Shown here one piece after another: positions 42,866 to 54,886 of a DNA stretch of 64,000 nucleotides. Position numbers and translations under genes: made by a program. Below the pieces are notes generated by a model that was not told the origin of the DNA, did not search any database, and worked only from the letters and a program-made list of their open reading frames with translations. The DNA comes from Ostrinia nubilalis. Lineage: Eukaryota; Arthropoda; Insecta; Lepidoptera; Crambidae. Location of the stretch: the NCBI RefSeq assembly GCF_963855985.1, contig NC_087095.1, positions 692,001 through 756,000 on the forward strand. The letters run 5' to 3'. Positions within the stretch are counted from its first letter, which is position 1, and every line of letters starts with the position of its first letter.

Positions 42866-43018
42866 ACTAGGCACATACCACTGATTTTTTGTTGGCCGAT
42901 AGTTGGGCCTGATTTTAATTTGTATGAAGAATCGGCCAAATCAAATCGGTGTACATGCCCATACTGTTTAAGTGCCCGATAGTTTGGCCGACGAAAAATC
43001 GATGGTCTGCGCCTAGGC
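42866..43018. mobile_element. Short MITE
   Basis: Ends ACTAGGCACATACCA and TGGTCTGCGCCTAGG are inverted. TTTTTTGTTGGCCGATAGTT and AGTTTGGCCGACGAAAAATC also pair. CTTAG on both sides may be the target duplication. Confidence 0.6.
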
Positions 43019-43289
43019 TTAGTGGAATAAAAATAATGACAAAATAGGTATGTTTTCATGATGCACTAAATGTAAGTCTAGATCCGAGATAGTAGCTAGT
43101 AAGTATGATTATATTGTTTAATGGCATAGCCAGCAGGTTGGCGCAGGCATTTCGAGGGATTTCTACCCTTAAACATCACGCAATAAAATTTTTATGCACA
43201 AAAAAATGTGTCTGATTCCTTATTAAACTCGCAGGGAATTCTATGATAAGCCTAATCTTAAAATATAAATAAAATAAAAATAAGATTAA

Positions 43290-44461
43290 CTACCTATTTT
43301 TTGAAGAAGGACTCTGGATCCTTCTAAAGACACATTTTTGGGGTAAAATCCTTTCCTTTAATGACATTAAGTTTAAAACTAGGCTTTTAAATGGTACCAA
43401 TATAGGTGGGAAGTGGGGATGCATACGTTTGAGAATGCTTGTAGCAGGAGTTGACATTTTACTGGAGGGCGCTACTATCAATACTGAGTTGTTAATTTTG
43501 ATTTTGTCATTTGACGTTTACAAAATCGTTGGTCTATACAATAAGTTTGCAGGACTGGAAAGTAGTATTTTATTGAACTACCAGTGGTTTATAAGTTCCA
43601 ACTGTCTTCTTAAAAACCACTGACTAAGAGGAACGCTGCTTGTCTAGGTGTAGAGTAAGTAATTCTTTATTTTCTCTTAGCGCTCCTGCACACGACGCCG
43701 CCGCCGCGCCGACCCCGCGCGTTTGCACTGTTTATACGCGCCGCGTGAAGCCCGCTGCCGCGCCGCTTTCGAAATTATGCTTTGATGGCGCGGTGGCGGT
43801 GCGGCGGCGGCGCGGCGGCGGGCTTTACTCGGTGCGTATGAACAGTGTAGGGGCGCAGCGCGGTGGCGGCGTCATGTGCAGGAGCGCTAAGAGAAAATAA
43901 AGAAAAGATCTGGTTCGAAAGATCAGACCACTAACTTCATCCATTACAGCTACCTCGGGGCTTACGTTTGCCAAAAAGATTTACTCTACACCTAGACAAG
44001 CAGCGTTCCTCTTAGTCAGTGGTTTTTAAGAAGACAGTTGGAACTTATAAACCACTGGTAGTTCAATAAAATACTACTTTCCAGTCCTGCAAACTTATTG
44101 TATAGACCAACGATTTTGAAACGTCAAATGACAAAATCAAAATTAACAACCCAGTATTGATAGTAGCGCCCTCCAGTAAAATGTCATAATTATAATACAC
44201 TCGACATCAAATAAATCGCAACTCCTGCTACAAGCATTTTCAAACGTATGCATCCCCACTTCCCACCTATATTGGCACCATTTAAAAGCCTAGTTTTAAA
44301 CTTAATGTCATTAAATTTAATTAGTCTACATAGTTTCTACACTGTATTGTTTTCCTTGTAAAATAAAAATAAAATAAAATAAAATAAATAAAATAAAGGA
44401 AAGGATTTTACCCCAAAAATGTGTCTTTAGAAGGATCCAGAGTCCTTCAAAAAATAGGTAG
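43290..44461. mobile_element. Large foldback element flanked by TTAA
   Basis: The left arm, 43290-43655, is repeated in reverse at 43975-44461. The right arm carries two extra pieces, about 34 bp near 44190 and about 78 bp near 44320, the latter with an (AAATA)n tail. The tips read CTACCTATTTTTTGAAG and CTTCAAAAAATAGGTAG, with TTAA outside both (43286-43289, 44462-44465). The centre is a second, very GC-rich inverted repeat: TCTTAGCGCTCCTGCACACG at 43676 against the matching block ending near 43900. No coding region is supported. Confidence 0.85.
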
Positions 44462-44465
44462 TTAA

Positions 44466-46120
44466 GCTTACAGTTTATAAGTTGAGCCAACTTTTATGGC
44501 TATGAAACTGTTTAGTTGGGATTAACTTCTAATCATCTGACACGTGAGATCATTATTTGGTTTCATAAACACAAAAATTGGTAAAATTGATCCCAGAGGA
44601 GAGCCCAAACTGAGGTCCTTTTTTCAAGTCACGTTTATGGTATAATGTAATTCATTTATTAAGAAATTAAATGTATTTTTCTTTAAGTACATTTATTGGG
44701 CTTTCAAATAACACCAATATTGTTGAGGCACCATTTGTGTCAGAAGAAAATTTTTAAAGTTCGCGTCACGGAAGGTGCGATTTATTTGATGATGAGTGTA
44801 GTTGTCTAACGTGGCAATTCGGACCTAATAATCCGGTATTGATAGTAGCGCCCTCCTGACAATAGCACTGCCAACTGCCTATGTAGTGCAACAAATGCTG
44901 TATTAGACAAGAATCAAGACGTTAAAAAATGTTAGGCTATGAATAAAAAAAACTGTTAACTGCGCACCTGGCAGCCGAGACGTCACATCGACACTAGTAC
45001 GAACGGGACGAATGCGGGTAAGTAGGAAGGTACGCAGTTACGAGTAGCTCGATCAAGTTGTATGTTCAGCAGAGGGCATGTTAACTCGTCGGTCCCGACC
45101 ATTTCTAGTATTAAGATATAATTAAGTTGTATCAGTATTATACAGTATATTTGGCATCATGGTTAATAAGTTATCGGAAACCAAATTAGTAGAAGATACA
45201 AAACCTAATCGCCATTAAAGTTTTTAGGGTTCCGTAGTCCTGACAAGGAACCCTTATAGTTTCGATATGTCTGTCTGTCTGTTCGAGGTTTTGCTTGGAA
45301 ACTACTGCCACTAGAGAGCTGTAATTTTGTGGAGGTATGTATATGAATCACGCCGACAAAACGGTAAAATAAAATTTTGAAAAAATATTTTTTTTTACGG
45401 TAGCTCCCTTACATGTAAAGTGATGATTTTTTTTTCATCTTCTACCCCATCGTGTGGGATATCGTTAGATAGGTCTTTTAAAATGGTTTAGGGGTTTCTA
45501 AGACTTTTTTTCCATTTAGAGATCTGTTTGCAAATTATTAAAGTTTGAAGTGCCAATTTTTGTTAGAGTAGGGCGTCCCCCCCCCCCCCCTCTAAAAACT
45601 AAACTGTGGGCTTAATAAATCAGGAAAAATTCATGATAATAGTGCTTTTTATGAACTTTTAAAGAAAACTATAACGGTTAAAATAGATCAGTTGGTTTAA
45701 GAGTAATAGTCGTTTAACTCATGTATTATAAAATTTCTTACCTAATAAAATATCATTAGATGAAAATATTTAAAGTGACTTTAGATGAAGAAATTGCTTG
45801 CTTCTAAAATATATTGTGGTAACGACGGACAACTACGCAACCCTACACTGCGCGTGCCACGACACGCACTTGACCAATTTTTATTAGCTTATTTTGTACA
45901 CTTGCATCCACGGAGCAAGATATGAAGGTGAATTAGGTACAATACCGCGACTGTTAACAGATTAAAATGTGATTGCTTCAATAAATATAAAATTTAAACC
46001 GTGTTTGTTACGCATTCGCCACGTTTTGTTACAATTATGCCTGCCTCTCTAACATAAATGTAAATAATTAATCATAAATCATGCATTGATTTAATCCAAG
46101 TAAGTAGGTAGTTTGGTGTG
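44466..46120. other. Intergenic, repeat-derived, no gene seen
   Basis: 44680-44890 shares ATTGATAGTAGCGCCCTCC and a TCAAATAAATCGCA-like word with the foldback element. 45225-45610 starts AGGGTTCCGTAG, with GGAACCCTTATAGTTTCGAT and TGTCTGTCTGTC, a dispersed insect repeat ending in a poly-C run at 45578. 45830-46120 holds nothing recognised. Confidence 0.5.
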
Positions 46121-46126
46121 AATAAA

Positions 46127-46162
46127 TATAAATGGTTGAGGTATTTAGGGCCTGTGTTTAGT
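46127..46162 (+). promoter_or_regulatory. Core promoter of gene B
   Basis: TATAAAT at 46127-46133 and a TTTAGT initiator-like word at about 46157, 30 bases on. The ATG follows at 46175, so the leader is only about 17 bases. Confidence 0.65.
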
Positions 46163-46174
46163 GGTTGGGAAGAG

Positions 46175-49100
46175 ATGAAGTTCCTTGTGTGTTTCGTTTT
46201 GGGCTTGGCCCTTCCATTGGCCCTTGGAAGCCAAAGTGCTGAAGGTAATGATATTTAAAAGAGATTCTGTGTGAGATTCCGAAGTCAGATTATCATCTGC
46301 CAAAGATCAATAATCACTACACTATAGTGTAGGTACCTTTTTAGATGATAATCTATAAATGTTTTTAGGCTTTAGAATAAGTTAGCAGCATCATCCAAAA
46401 CTCTTCCATGTCAATACTTTTGTTCAAGAAATAATAAATTCTTAATTTTAAATATGACTAAGACTATCAGTAAAATATACATTATTTTTATGATGCAGAT
46501 GGAAACGCAGAGGGTGCTGAGGGTAGATGTAAGTACAAAACATTTAGTACCTAAAGTTTGCAGTTTTATCAAATTGTATTTGATTAAACCACAAATAAAA
46601 ATATTGTACATTATCGTTAATGGGACGGGTAAAAATAAATCTTAATGGGGTAAAAATGTGGATGATTTTTTTAAGGAATCCTTTACGTACTAAGCCCTTC
46701 AGTTGGACCTTCACCTGTTGTCAATCGGAACATGTCTTTATTTCCCATAAAGCTATTTTTACTGGTAACTTTTTACAAATGCTGTAGTACCTACTGGTAG
46801 GTATTCAGTTTAAGCAATATCATATTTTAAATACCTGATAAACTAGTATGACGGGTTGCTAATTGTTGATTCCTTTCTTAGAGAAGAACCCACATATTAT
46901 ACTTGTTAACCACAACTAAAATATAAAATAAAACATTAATTTTTTTTTTCAAGCTTTCTTTCCATCGCCATCGGTGTTCCCAGTACCTAATGTCGTCCGT
47001 AAGTTACATTTCCTTAATTTAAGTGAATTTAAAGTTAATCATATCACTTTCACATATTATTACATAATAATCTCTCAAAAGCTTTATGTTTTTCAATCTT
47101 TGTTAAATGATTTTATAAATAAAAATAATTTTTAGCGTACCCACCACCATCACCGGACGTATTCCCGGTACCTGATGTGAATGTCATACGTAAGTCCTAC
47201 TACAATTATTTTGTTTAAATATTAAAGAAAACTCCCTTAGAAGCTTTATGTTTTTCAATCTTGGTTATATGTTATTAAATAACAAATGAAAAATATTTTT
47301 TTCAGCGTTCCCACCACGACCGGATGTATTCCCGGTACCTGATGTGAATGTCATACGTAAGTCCTACTACAATTATTTTGATTAAATAATGAAATAACTT
47401 TCTCTTTTTTGATTATGAAAGAAAGCTCATTGGAAAGTTTCTCTTCTTAAAAGCTATATTTTTTCAGCGTTCCCACCACGTCCGGATGTATTCCCGGTAC
47501 CTGATGTGAATGTCATACGTAAGTCCTACTACAATTATTTTGATTAAATATGAAAGAAAGCTCACTGGAAAGTTTCTGTTCTTTAGCAGTCCTTTTAAAG
47601 CTATATTTTTTCAGCGTTCCCACCACGACCGGATGTATTCCCCGTACCTGATGTGAATGTCATACGTAAGTCCTACTACAATTATTTTAATAAAATATGA
47701 AAGAAAGATCACTGGAAAGTTTTTCTTTTTTAACAGTCATATTAAAGCTATATATTATTTTCAGCGTTCCCACCACGACCGGATGTATTCCCGGTACCTG
47801 ATGTGAATGTCATACGTAAGTCCTACTACAATTATTATTTTAATTAAATATGAAAGAAAGCTCACTGGAAAGTTTCTCTTCTTTAACAGTCCTATTAAAG
47901 CTATATTTTTTTCAGCGTTCCCACCACGACCAGACGTGTATCCGGTACCGAACCGTAAGTTTCATTCACATGAAATATCAAAATTATTTTCTTCTTAAAT
48001 TATTTTTAAACTTTTAAAAAGAGCTTTTACGCGTCCTTGTAGAGTTCTAACCCCATCACTGCTTCAAAATAATAATGTAGACTATTACTAAGAAGAAAAG
48101 TACTCTACTGTTAGCCTGTTATTGAAAGGTTTCAACAAAATGTATATTATGTAATACTTATTGATGCGAGGCAAGTCCTAACATCCCATGTAATATGGGG
48201 GACACCATAAGAATTAGTAGTTTTGTCTAGCTGTGAATTAATCTTATTTGATGCTGTTGATACAGCAACACAATTTTATAGAGCTATTATTCGTTTTGAT
48301 GACTATTATGTATTCGATTTAATTATTCAAAGTGCTTTGAAAACTAGATTTTCTCGAATCACCAGTCCCTGGTTTAAGTCCTAGTCACTTTAAGCTAAAT
48401 ATTTCCTTTTTGGTAACCAGTGTGATGAAGATAATGCGGGATTAGATCCATAGATTAAATAATGAGATAAACTAATTGAAAAATATCATTTTTAGCATAC
48501 CCAGCTCCAATAGTGATTCCAGTACCGAACCGTAAGTATTAATTACTAATAATAGGTATTATGATTTCTTTTTATTTTATATCCAATCAAAAGATAGGCG
48601 TACCTACCTGTATGTGTTACCGTCTAATACAATTTATATAGTACTTACCAATTTACTTACCAAAACCGTGATTTTAATTATTTTTTGGTATTGCACCTAC
48701 TACAGGATATCATTTTTTAAATATTCCTTTTGTTTATTGAGGCTCATACCGACTCGTATTTTTTTATTACGATATAAATTTTCTTTTTTTTTTAATTCAG
48801 GTCCCAACCTACGTAATCGTAAGTAGTTTTAACAGCATTATAATATCAATATTAACCCTTAACTGGTATCGTGGGAGCCGTGCGGCCCCACGCATGACGT
48901 TTTCTTTGATTTCTAAGAAGCTACGCATCGTGGCAGCCGAAATTTTTGGTATTCTCTATTATTTCGATTGATTGATAAGATTTTTAATCAGGCAAAAGTG
49001 GTTTTGACTAAGGCCCTTGGTCAAAACCACTTTGACTAGTCAAATCTTTCTAGAAAAATCAGTCCAAAGTGATATTGACCAAGGACATCAGCTAAAACCA

Positions 49101-49628
49101 TTTTTGACTGATTTTTGCACTCAAAAGTAGTTTTGACCGATTATGAGTTTTGACTGTAACGTATAGTGATATCACTGCTTAACGTATTAAAAGTATGTTT
49201 CTTTTCTTTATGGTATAGGTAGGGTGGGCCAAACATTTTTTTTCAAATAGCACGATTGATTTCTTGAAAGCAGTTCGAGGCATCTTACAATCAAATAGGC
49301 ATCGTTTCTTTGGTAAAAAAATTAAGACAAAAAGCACGCTGTTGTCCCGCGAAGCGCTCCATCCATGAAGCGATGCATAGAGTCCCGTCACCGTTTTCAA
49401 GAAATGAATCGTCATTTGTAAAATGTTTGGCCCACCCTATCTATAGATACCTATTACGCCATGATTTCTAAATGAATTGATTTTGTTGCAGCGTACCCAT
49501 GCAATACCGATTCTGACTGTAGCCGTCATTGTCGGAAGCATTGCAACGAGACTATTGAACAATGCATAAACAGCTATTGCTATTGCATTCCGAACTACGC
49601 CTACCGACACTTTTACCCGCAAGGTTAA
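46175..49628 (+). CDS. Gene B: secreted proline-rich repeat protein with C-terminal cysteine module, 12 exons
   Basis: Exons 46175-46244, 46499-46528, 46954-46998, 47136-47189, 47306-47356, 47468-47518, 47615-47665, 47765-47815, 47916-47954, 48496-48531, 48801-48818 and 49492-49628 splice to 633 nt (210 residues). All introns are phase 1. Residues 1-18 are a signal peptide (MKFLVCFVLGLALPLALG). The body repeats FPPRPDVFPVPDVNVIP, one unit per exon in exons 5-8, with diverged units in exons 3, 4, 9 and 10. The last exon encodes seven cysteines, C-x5-C-x3-C-x3-C-x6-C-x4-C-x-C-I-P, then a Tyr/His-rich tail. No named family is recognised. It resembles gene A in plan and ending, so the two are probably diverged relatives. 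An extracellular structural role is inferred. Confidence 0.85.
47306..47954 (+). repeat. Tandem exon-intron duplications in gene B
   Basis: Units of about 147-162 bp, each an exon of 51 nt plus its intron, are repeated four times and a fifth time in a shortened 39-nt form. The intron begins GTAAGTCCTACTACAATTAT in each. Later intron parts (GAAAGAAAGCTCACTGGAAA) are also shared by the last copies. High similarity of introns as well as exons points to recent unequal crossing-over. Confidence 0.85.
48852..48905 (+). mobile_element. Possible piggyBac-like left end in gene B intron 11
   Basis: TTAA then CCCTTAACTGGTATCGTGGG and the near-palindrome GTGGGAGCCGTGCGGCCCCAC. The layout matches the ends of the other TTAA elements here, but no right end was found. 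Confidence 0.35.
49218..49441. mobile_element. MITE in gene B last intron
   Basis: Inverted ends GGTAGGGTGGGCCAAACATT and AATGTTTGGCCCACCCTATC, with further pairing of GATTTCTTGAAA. TA flanks on both sides, so mariner/Tc1-like. The 78-codon frame inside is not a gene. Its right end is only 50 bp from the acceptor of the cysteine exon. Confidence 0.8.
49492..49628 (+). CDS. Gene B terminal exon: seven-cysteine module
   Basis: The spacing C-x5-C-x3-C-x10-C-x4-C-x-C, ignoring the extra fourth cysteine, is exactly that of short CS-alpha-beta peptides. The acceptor is in phase 1 and only three residues (PYP) precede the first cysteine, as in gene A, where GGKVS precedes it. The tail after C-x-C is longer than in gene A (17 residues, ending HFYPQG). 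The function is not known. Confidence 0.75.
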
Positions 49629-49681
49629 TCAACGTATCTAGATATCTCTCATTTTTGTCTAACTTTGGTTGGGTTTTTTGA

Positions 49682-49687
49682 AATAAA
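49682..49687 (+). terminator. Poly-A signal of gene B
   Basis: AATAAA, 54 bases after the stop codon. Confidence 0.7.
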
Positions 49688-49699
49688 GCATTAATAATA

Positions 49700-52600
49700 T
49701 TGATTCCTGAAACCTGGGGTGTAACTAGAAACTGATTTAAAGTTCCAGATAAAATTTCAAATTAAAAATTTACAAGCAGTTTTATTTAATCCTCTTCCTA
49801 TCTTGCATCAGCCTTTTAAGGGCGTAAGTTTTGACGCATTATATTATGAGTAATTTGATAAAAGTGAACTTATTTAATTCTTACAGAAAAAAAATGGGTC
49901 AGGGCTATCTTACATACTTTACAATCTTCATAAGTCTGCAGAGCTGTCAACCCTATCTTTCGGTGTAGGCTTACAGAGATGAACTAAGTACATAAATCAT
50001 TATTTTCCACCAGAATACACGTGCCTAATTAATATGCACTGGACACTACTGTGCAGTCAAAGTGTTAGGACTCTTTGCACGTCTGGGCAGTCAGTGTTAG
50101 GACTCTTTGCACTGGGCAGTCAGTGTAGGACTCTTTGCACTGGGCAGTCAGTGTTAGGACTCTTTGCACTGGGCAGTCAGTGTTAGGACTCTTTGCACAG
50201 GGCAGTCAGTGTTAGGACTCTTTGCACTGGGCAGTCAGTGTTAGGACTCTTTGCACTGGGCAGTCAGTGTTAGGACTCTTTGCACTGGGCAGTCAGTGTT
50301 AGGGCTCTTTGCACTGGACAGTCAGTGATAGGACTCTTTGCACTGGGCAGTCTGTGTTAGGGCTCTTTGCACTGGGCAGTCAGTGTTAGGACTCTTTGCA
50401 CTGGGCAGTCAGTGTTAGGGCTCTTTGCACTGGGCAGTCAGTGTTAGGACTCTTTGCACTGGACAGTCAGTGTTAGGACTCTTTGCACTGGACAGTCAGT
50501 GTTAGGACTCTTTGCACTGGGCAGTCAGTGTTAGGGCTCTTTGCACTGGGCAGTCTGTGTTAGGGCTCTTTGCACTGGGCAGTCAGTGTTGTAACACACA
50601 AGTCTATTTGCGGGATCCAGTAATGCAAGATTCCGCAAAACTGTATTGCCGTGGAAAAGAGCCCTATGTGGGCATTGATATAAAGAGCTCTAAAATTTGT
50701 GAAGCCGAGATATAATAGATAATTGAAATTAGCTGTCATTACAATACGGATTATGTGGAGGGCTCGTTAAAAAGTTGCGCTGCGCGAGGCGGCACAATGG
50801 GCGAGGTGAGGCGCTTATAACGGGTGTTTGGTGATTCAATTTGTTGCAAACGACGCAATGTTGCTTATTAGAGATTAGAGATGGCTGTATAGGTGCATTT
50901 TTGTTATATCATTTGAAGTAAGTAATTAGTGTGATACTCTATCACAGAACCACCACCTTAAAAGTCGATGAATTACATCTTAAGTGTATGTACGGTAAAC
51001 GAACATAATGTACGTGTGCCGTTATTGCTGTACGTTCATTAGGTTATGATAAAAAAACATTGATTGTGACTCTGCTGCGGGGAATAGCAGTTATAACAAT
51101 TCAGTCCGTCTTTTCGGTAGTGATTAAATAAATATGATTGAGTTTCTAACGTACCTAATAATATTATGTAGGTAATAAGAAATAAATAGTCGTTTATGTA
51201 TGCTACACATGAGCCATTTGGAAAATATTATATTCTTAACTGATAAATTGAGAAAAATAAGTATCTAATCAGAATGAAAATTGAGTTTAAAAGCTTTCCA
51301 AGCTTACGCCGACGTTCTACGTTATACGCCAATAAGGAATCAATTTTACTTAGACTAGATTATAAATACTAGAACACTAGCACATCCATAATGACCACAA
51401 ATAAATATTCATTTGAACCCAGGACTTCCATGTCAACCATCCACTATCATGACCAACTAAACACAAACTAGGAATTGCTATGAAAATGAACATTCGTACA
51501 ACTGACACCCTGTATGTGGAGATAGGTAACAACCTTAAGTAAGCATGTTTTGTCTCTTAGTTAAATCTTTGTTCGCGGTGATCCTCAGAAGTGGCGCCCC
51601 CTTCCTGTCACTTGCGACATCAAAGGGGGAGGCCATTGTTAAGTTTTGGTTAGCTTAATGACTGGGAATGTCGGATTTGGTAATTTTGTTTACGGGCTCA
51701 AAATCGAATATTTACAAGTTTTAACGAGATCTGTTACATTGTTTTGAAGCCTATTTTTATTCCTGCAGAATAATTTTACACGATAGTAGGTAAACACATT
51801 GGAAACCAATTAAAATTATTCGCTTATACCTACACCAGAATAATTATGAAATTGTTCAAATGGTGCAGTTGACATAACTCACTAACAAATAAAATACAGG
51901 ATATCATCAAAGGATCACAAGATATTCAGGTACCTATACACAACTCAATAATACAAATCATCATCACTATGATCCCTTTCTATGATCTGAGATCCAAATC
52001 CACACAAAAAAAAATTGCGAGTGCATACCGCAGTCGCTTGTTTGACTGATGGCAGTAATACCCGAACATAAAAATATTTAAAAAGGATAACAATAATTTA
52101 CCCGCGTATATTTTTAGATTATTCTAAAGGCGGCCTTTATTCTAAAAGTCATAATCATATTTCAATCTACCTATGCAAGAATGATTTTTACTTCGAAAAA
52201 TAAAGACATTAAATAATTCATTATTGACATCAGCTGGACTTATCCTTAAAATCAAAAACCTCATTCAGTTACCAAACTCAAAAAATCAAAATTATCTTTA
52301 TTTTTTTTTTACGAAAAACATTCTTAAAACTAAATTTTTCATAACTGACACAAAATAGTGCAGCTATTAGTCGATAAAACTCATTATCGAGCTTATCTCG
52401 CCGCCAAGACGGCGACACGTCGTCATAAAGACTTAGCCGCGTTTGATGGAGTGCGGAGGGGGCAAGTGCTAAAGATTATTGTTTCGAGTTTGCGGAGGCG
52501 AGGTGTAATTTAATTCAAGCCTCTACCTCTCTGTTAACGATATGTGATGGTGCAGGGAGTGTGTCGATATTGATATTTATCTAACTAAAAATCTAACCTC

Positions 52601-54600
52601 GTCTTAACATCCCTTGAAGTGGAAATTATTTTTAGGTCCTTTTCAGGTTAATTATAACTATGTATAACGTTTGTGTTTTTTAAATAAAAAATCTACACTA
52701 TTTAGTCATTCTTATTGCCTAATTGTTCAGAACGAAATTATTCTAGTTAAGTATATTACTTGATTCTTTAATAGAAGATCTTTTGAATAAAATATTTAAA
52801 AACATTTGCCTACCTACATCAACACTATAATGATAGGTAAGAGGGGTAGGTAATTATTGCTCTATGAACAGATTGGGTGGCTTAACAAAAACTCATTTAT
52901 CGATACAAATAAACATCGACCCATCCCCCATCTCTATCAAGGTGGTGTTTATTAATCCTATAAGTTAAGATTTTAATTGCGGGCATCAAGAGCCTTTGTG
53001 CGGTCCCGGGTTCGTTCCCGGTTTATCTTGCGAGGCGCCACGCAGGCAATTTGCTTTGTTAATTTTACGCGGTTACGTTTTGTTTAATTACTTGTTTTGG
53101 TATGTGAAAGACTAATAAAATGGGTATAGTAGAATAAATGTATAAAATTTAACAATAAAATTTTAAGTAGGTAGGTCACATTATAGGTAGGTACACCAAA
53201 GTAATTGACTCCCGAGTTTTTTGCGCTGCTTCTTCTTATCCTGGCCCTTTTACTGTCCCGAAGCAGTGGTAGGGTTAAAGTAATAATGGGACGTGTCAAT
53301 AGAGCTTTTTGAAAGCCTATTTGCAGAATATAAATATTATTTATGACATTAAAATCGTTTTCTTACGATTCCAAGCATTTGTGAAAAGGCTAACACACGA
53401 AGCGTTCAATTAAATTGATACCCAACAATCTCAGCCCCTATCTCCATCACAATAGTGCCTACTCATAACCCTCCCATGAGGACCGGGCCATAAATAAGGT
53501 GTTCCATAAACCAGAGACCACCTAGTCCATCCGTCAAATCTTTATCAGCAAAAACGGCAATATCCACCTCTAAAAATGAGTGCCGCGCCCCGCGCCCTAA
53601 AAACAACTATTTATCTCATGCTTTCATAAATCAAGCTTTTTTTATCTGCCCATCGCGAAGGTAAATAAATGGGGGTTAAGGTGATGTGGGAGTTAATGGT
53701 GGATTTTTGTTTGGACTATAGAATTTATAGAAAGAAAATAGTAAGTAATATGAAGTTAGAAGAATGTATAGAATTTTAAAGTTCAGAAACTTCAAGTGAA
53801 GAAAATTGATGAATAACTTAGTAAATTTGACCAAGTGTAAAATTAATAGAGTTCAAGAATAGAGAACAAAAACACATTGTTGCTAAATTCTGTAATTGCC
53901 TACTTTGTGTCACTGTAAAGAGTCTAGCTAGGTCTAACTGCAATTAGTGCAATAAAGTTATGCCAAAATATCAAACAAAATAAACTGTACTACCTTTACT
54001 AATCAGTAAGAGTTCTACCTACTCGCATATAACACGTTTTCTTCGATCAAGACGCGCTAAATTTATAGCGTGTAGCGTCCTATTTCAGTTTAATGAGACC
54101 TCAATTAACATCGGTCCAAAAGACCACCACGATTACAACCTTTGTATCAACTAATCACTTAACACTAAACGGCCGGGGTCAAAACATCCCTACAAAGGTG
54201 TCCCATAACCCGTCCGCAATACGTGGATTGCCAAATTGGGCAAACAATTTAGAAGGGTCTGTACGATCTTAATTATTAGCAAGGTGGTTAAGGGTTGAAT
54301 TTACGACGCGTTAATACCGGCCGACGTGTGTCGCCTGCAATTATGTTCGCCCGGAATTAAATTTACCTGAACTATGGGGTCGTTTAGACCCAAACTAGTT
54401 CAGTTATTGAAAGTTGAGACGTGTTAATGGGGCCGATTAGTGATTATTACACATTATATTGGATATAAATAACTTTAGTAATAGGTAAATTAAATTGCAA
54501 TTTTTTCGTCGCATTACGGATTTATATGTATAATCGATAACATCACAACATGCAATATTTGAAAACGCTTAAATATTTTCAGGTGTTAAAGGAACATGAA
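49700..54600. other. Intergenic, no gene seen apart from listed repeats
   Basis: Besides the minisatellite, 53216-53285 is a retroposon fragment sharing TGTCCCGAAGCAGTG with 41935-42015. GC-richer islands lie at 52380-52510, 52980-53060 and 54290-54440. They have TTAATTA-type words and could be enhancers; there is no coding evidence. Confidence 0.5.
50056..50592 (+). repeat. Minisatellite, 29-bp unit
   Basis: About 18 copies of a unit close to GTTAGGACTCTTTGCACTGG followed by GCAGTCAGT. Variant bases (GGACT or GGGCT, GGGCA or GGACA, CAGT or CTGT) are shared between non-adjacent copies, suggesting higher-order duplication. The frame at 50512 is a by-product. Confidence 0.9.
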
Positions 54601-54625
54601 TATTATTCAGTATCAAAGGTAACGG

Positions 54626-54631
54626 TTTATT
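54626..54631 (-). terminator. Poly-A signal of the pickpocket gene
   Basis: TTTATT on the plus strand (AATAAA on the gene strand), about 255 bases after the stop codon. The best candidate in the region. Confidence 0.5.
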
Positions 54632-54886
54632 GTTTTAAATAAAAGACAAGAAAAATGAGCAAATAATTATATTCAATCAATCACACGTGAAACTTCGTTA
54701 TCAACTCAAACTTGAAACATAAAAAATAGAGCCTCTCTCAAGAGATGCCACTAAGCTCTCTCCTTGTTGGCTACTTTATCAATAAGTTCAAATTACGTTG
54801 CGACTATTCGTCGGACAGTGCTTGGTCTAAAAACATTCATTCAAAAACAAAAAATACATTTATCAGAACTGAGAAGCAGATCAATT

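Noticed and set aside
43640..43900. An 86-codon frame in a GC-rich block
   Set aside because: It lies in the inverted GC-rich core of the foldback element. The Arg/Ala-rich product is a composition effect.
50512..50715. Open frame in the minisatellite
   Set aside because: A by-product of a repeat unit that lacks stops in one frame.
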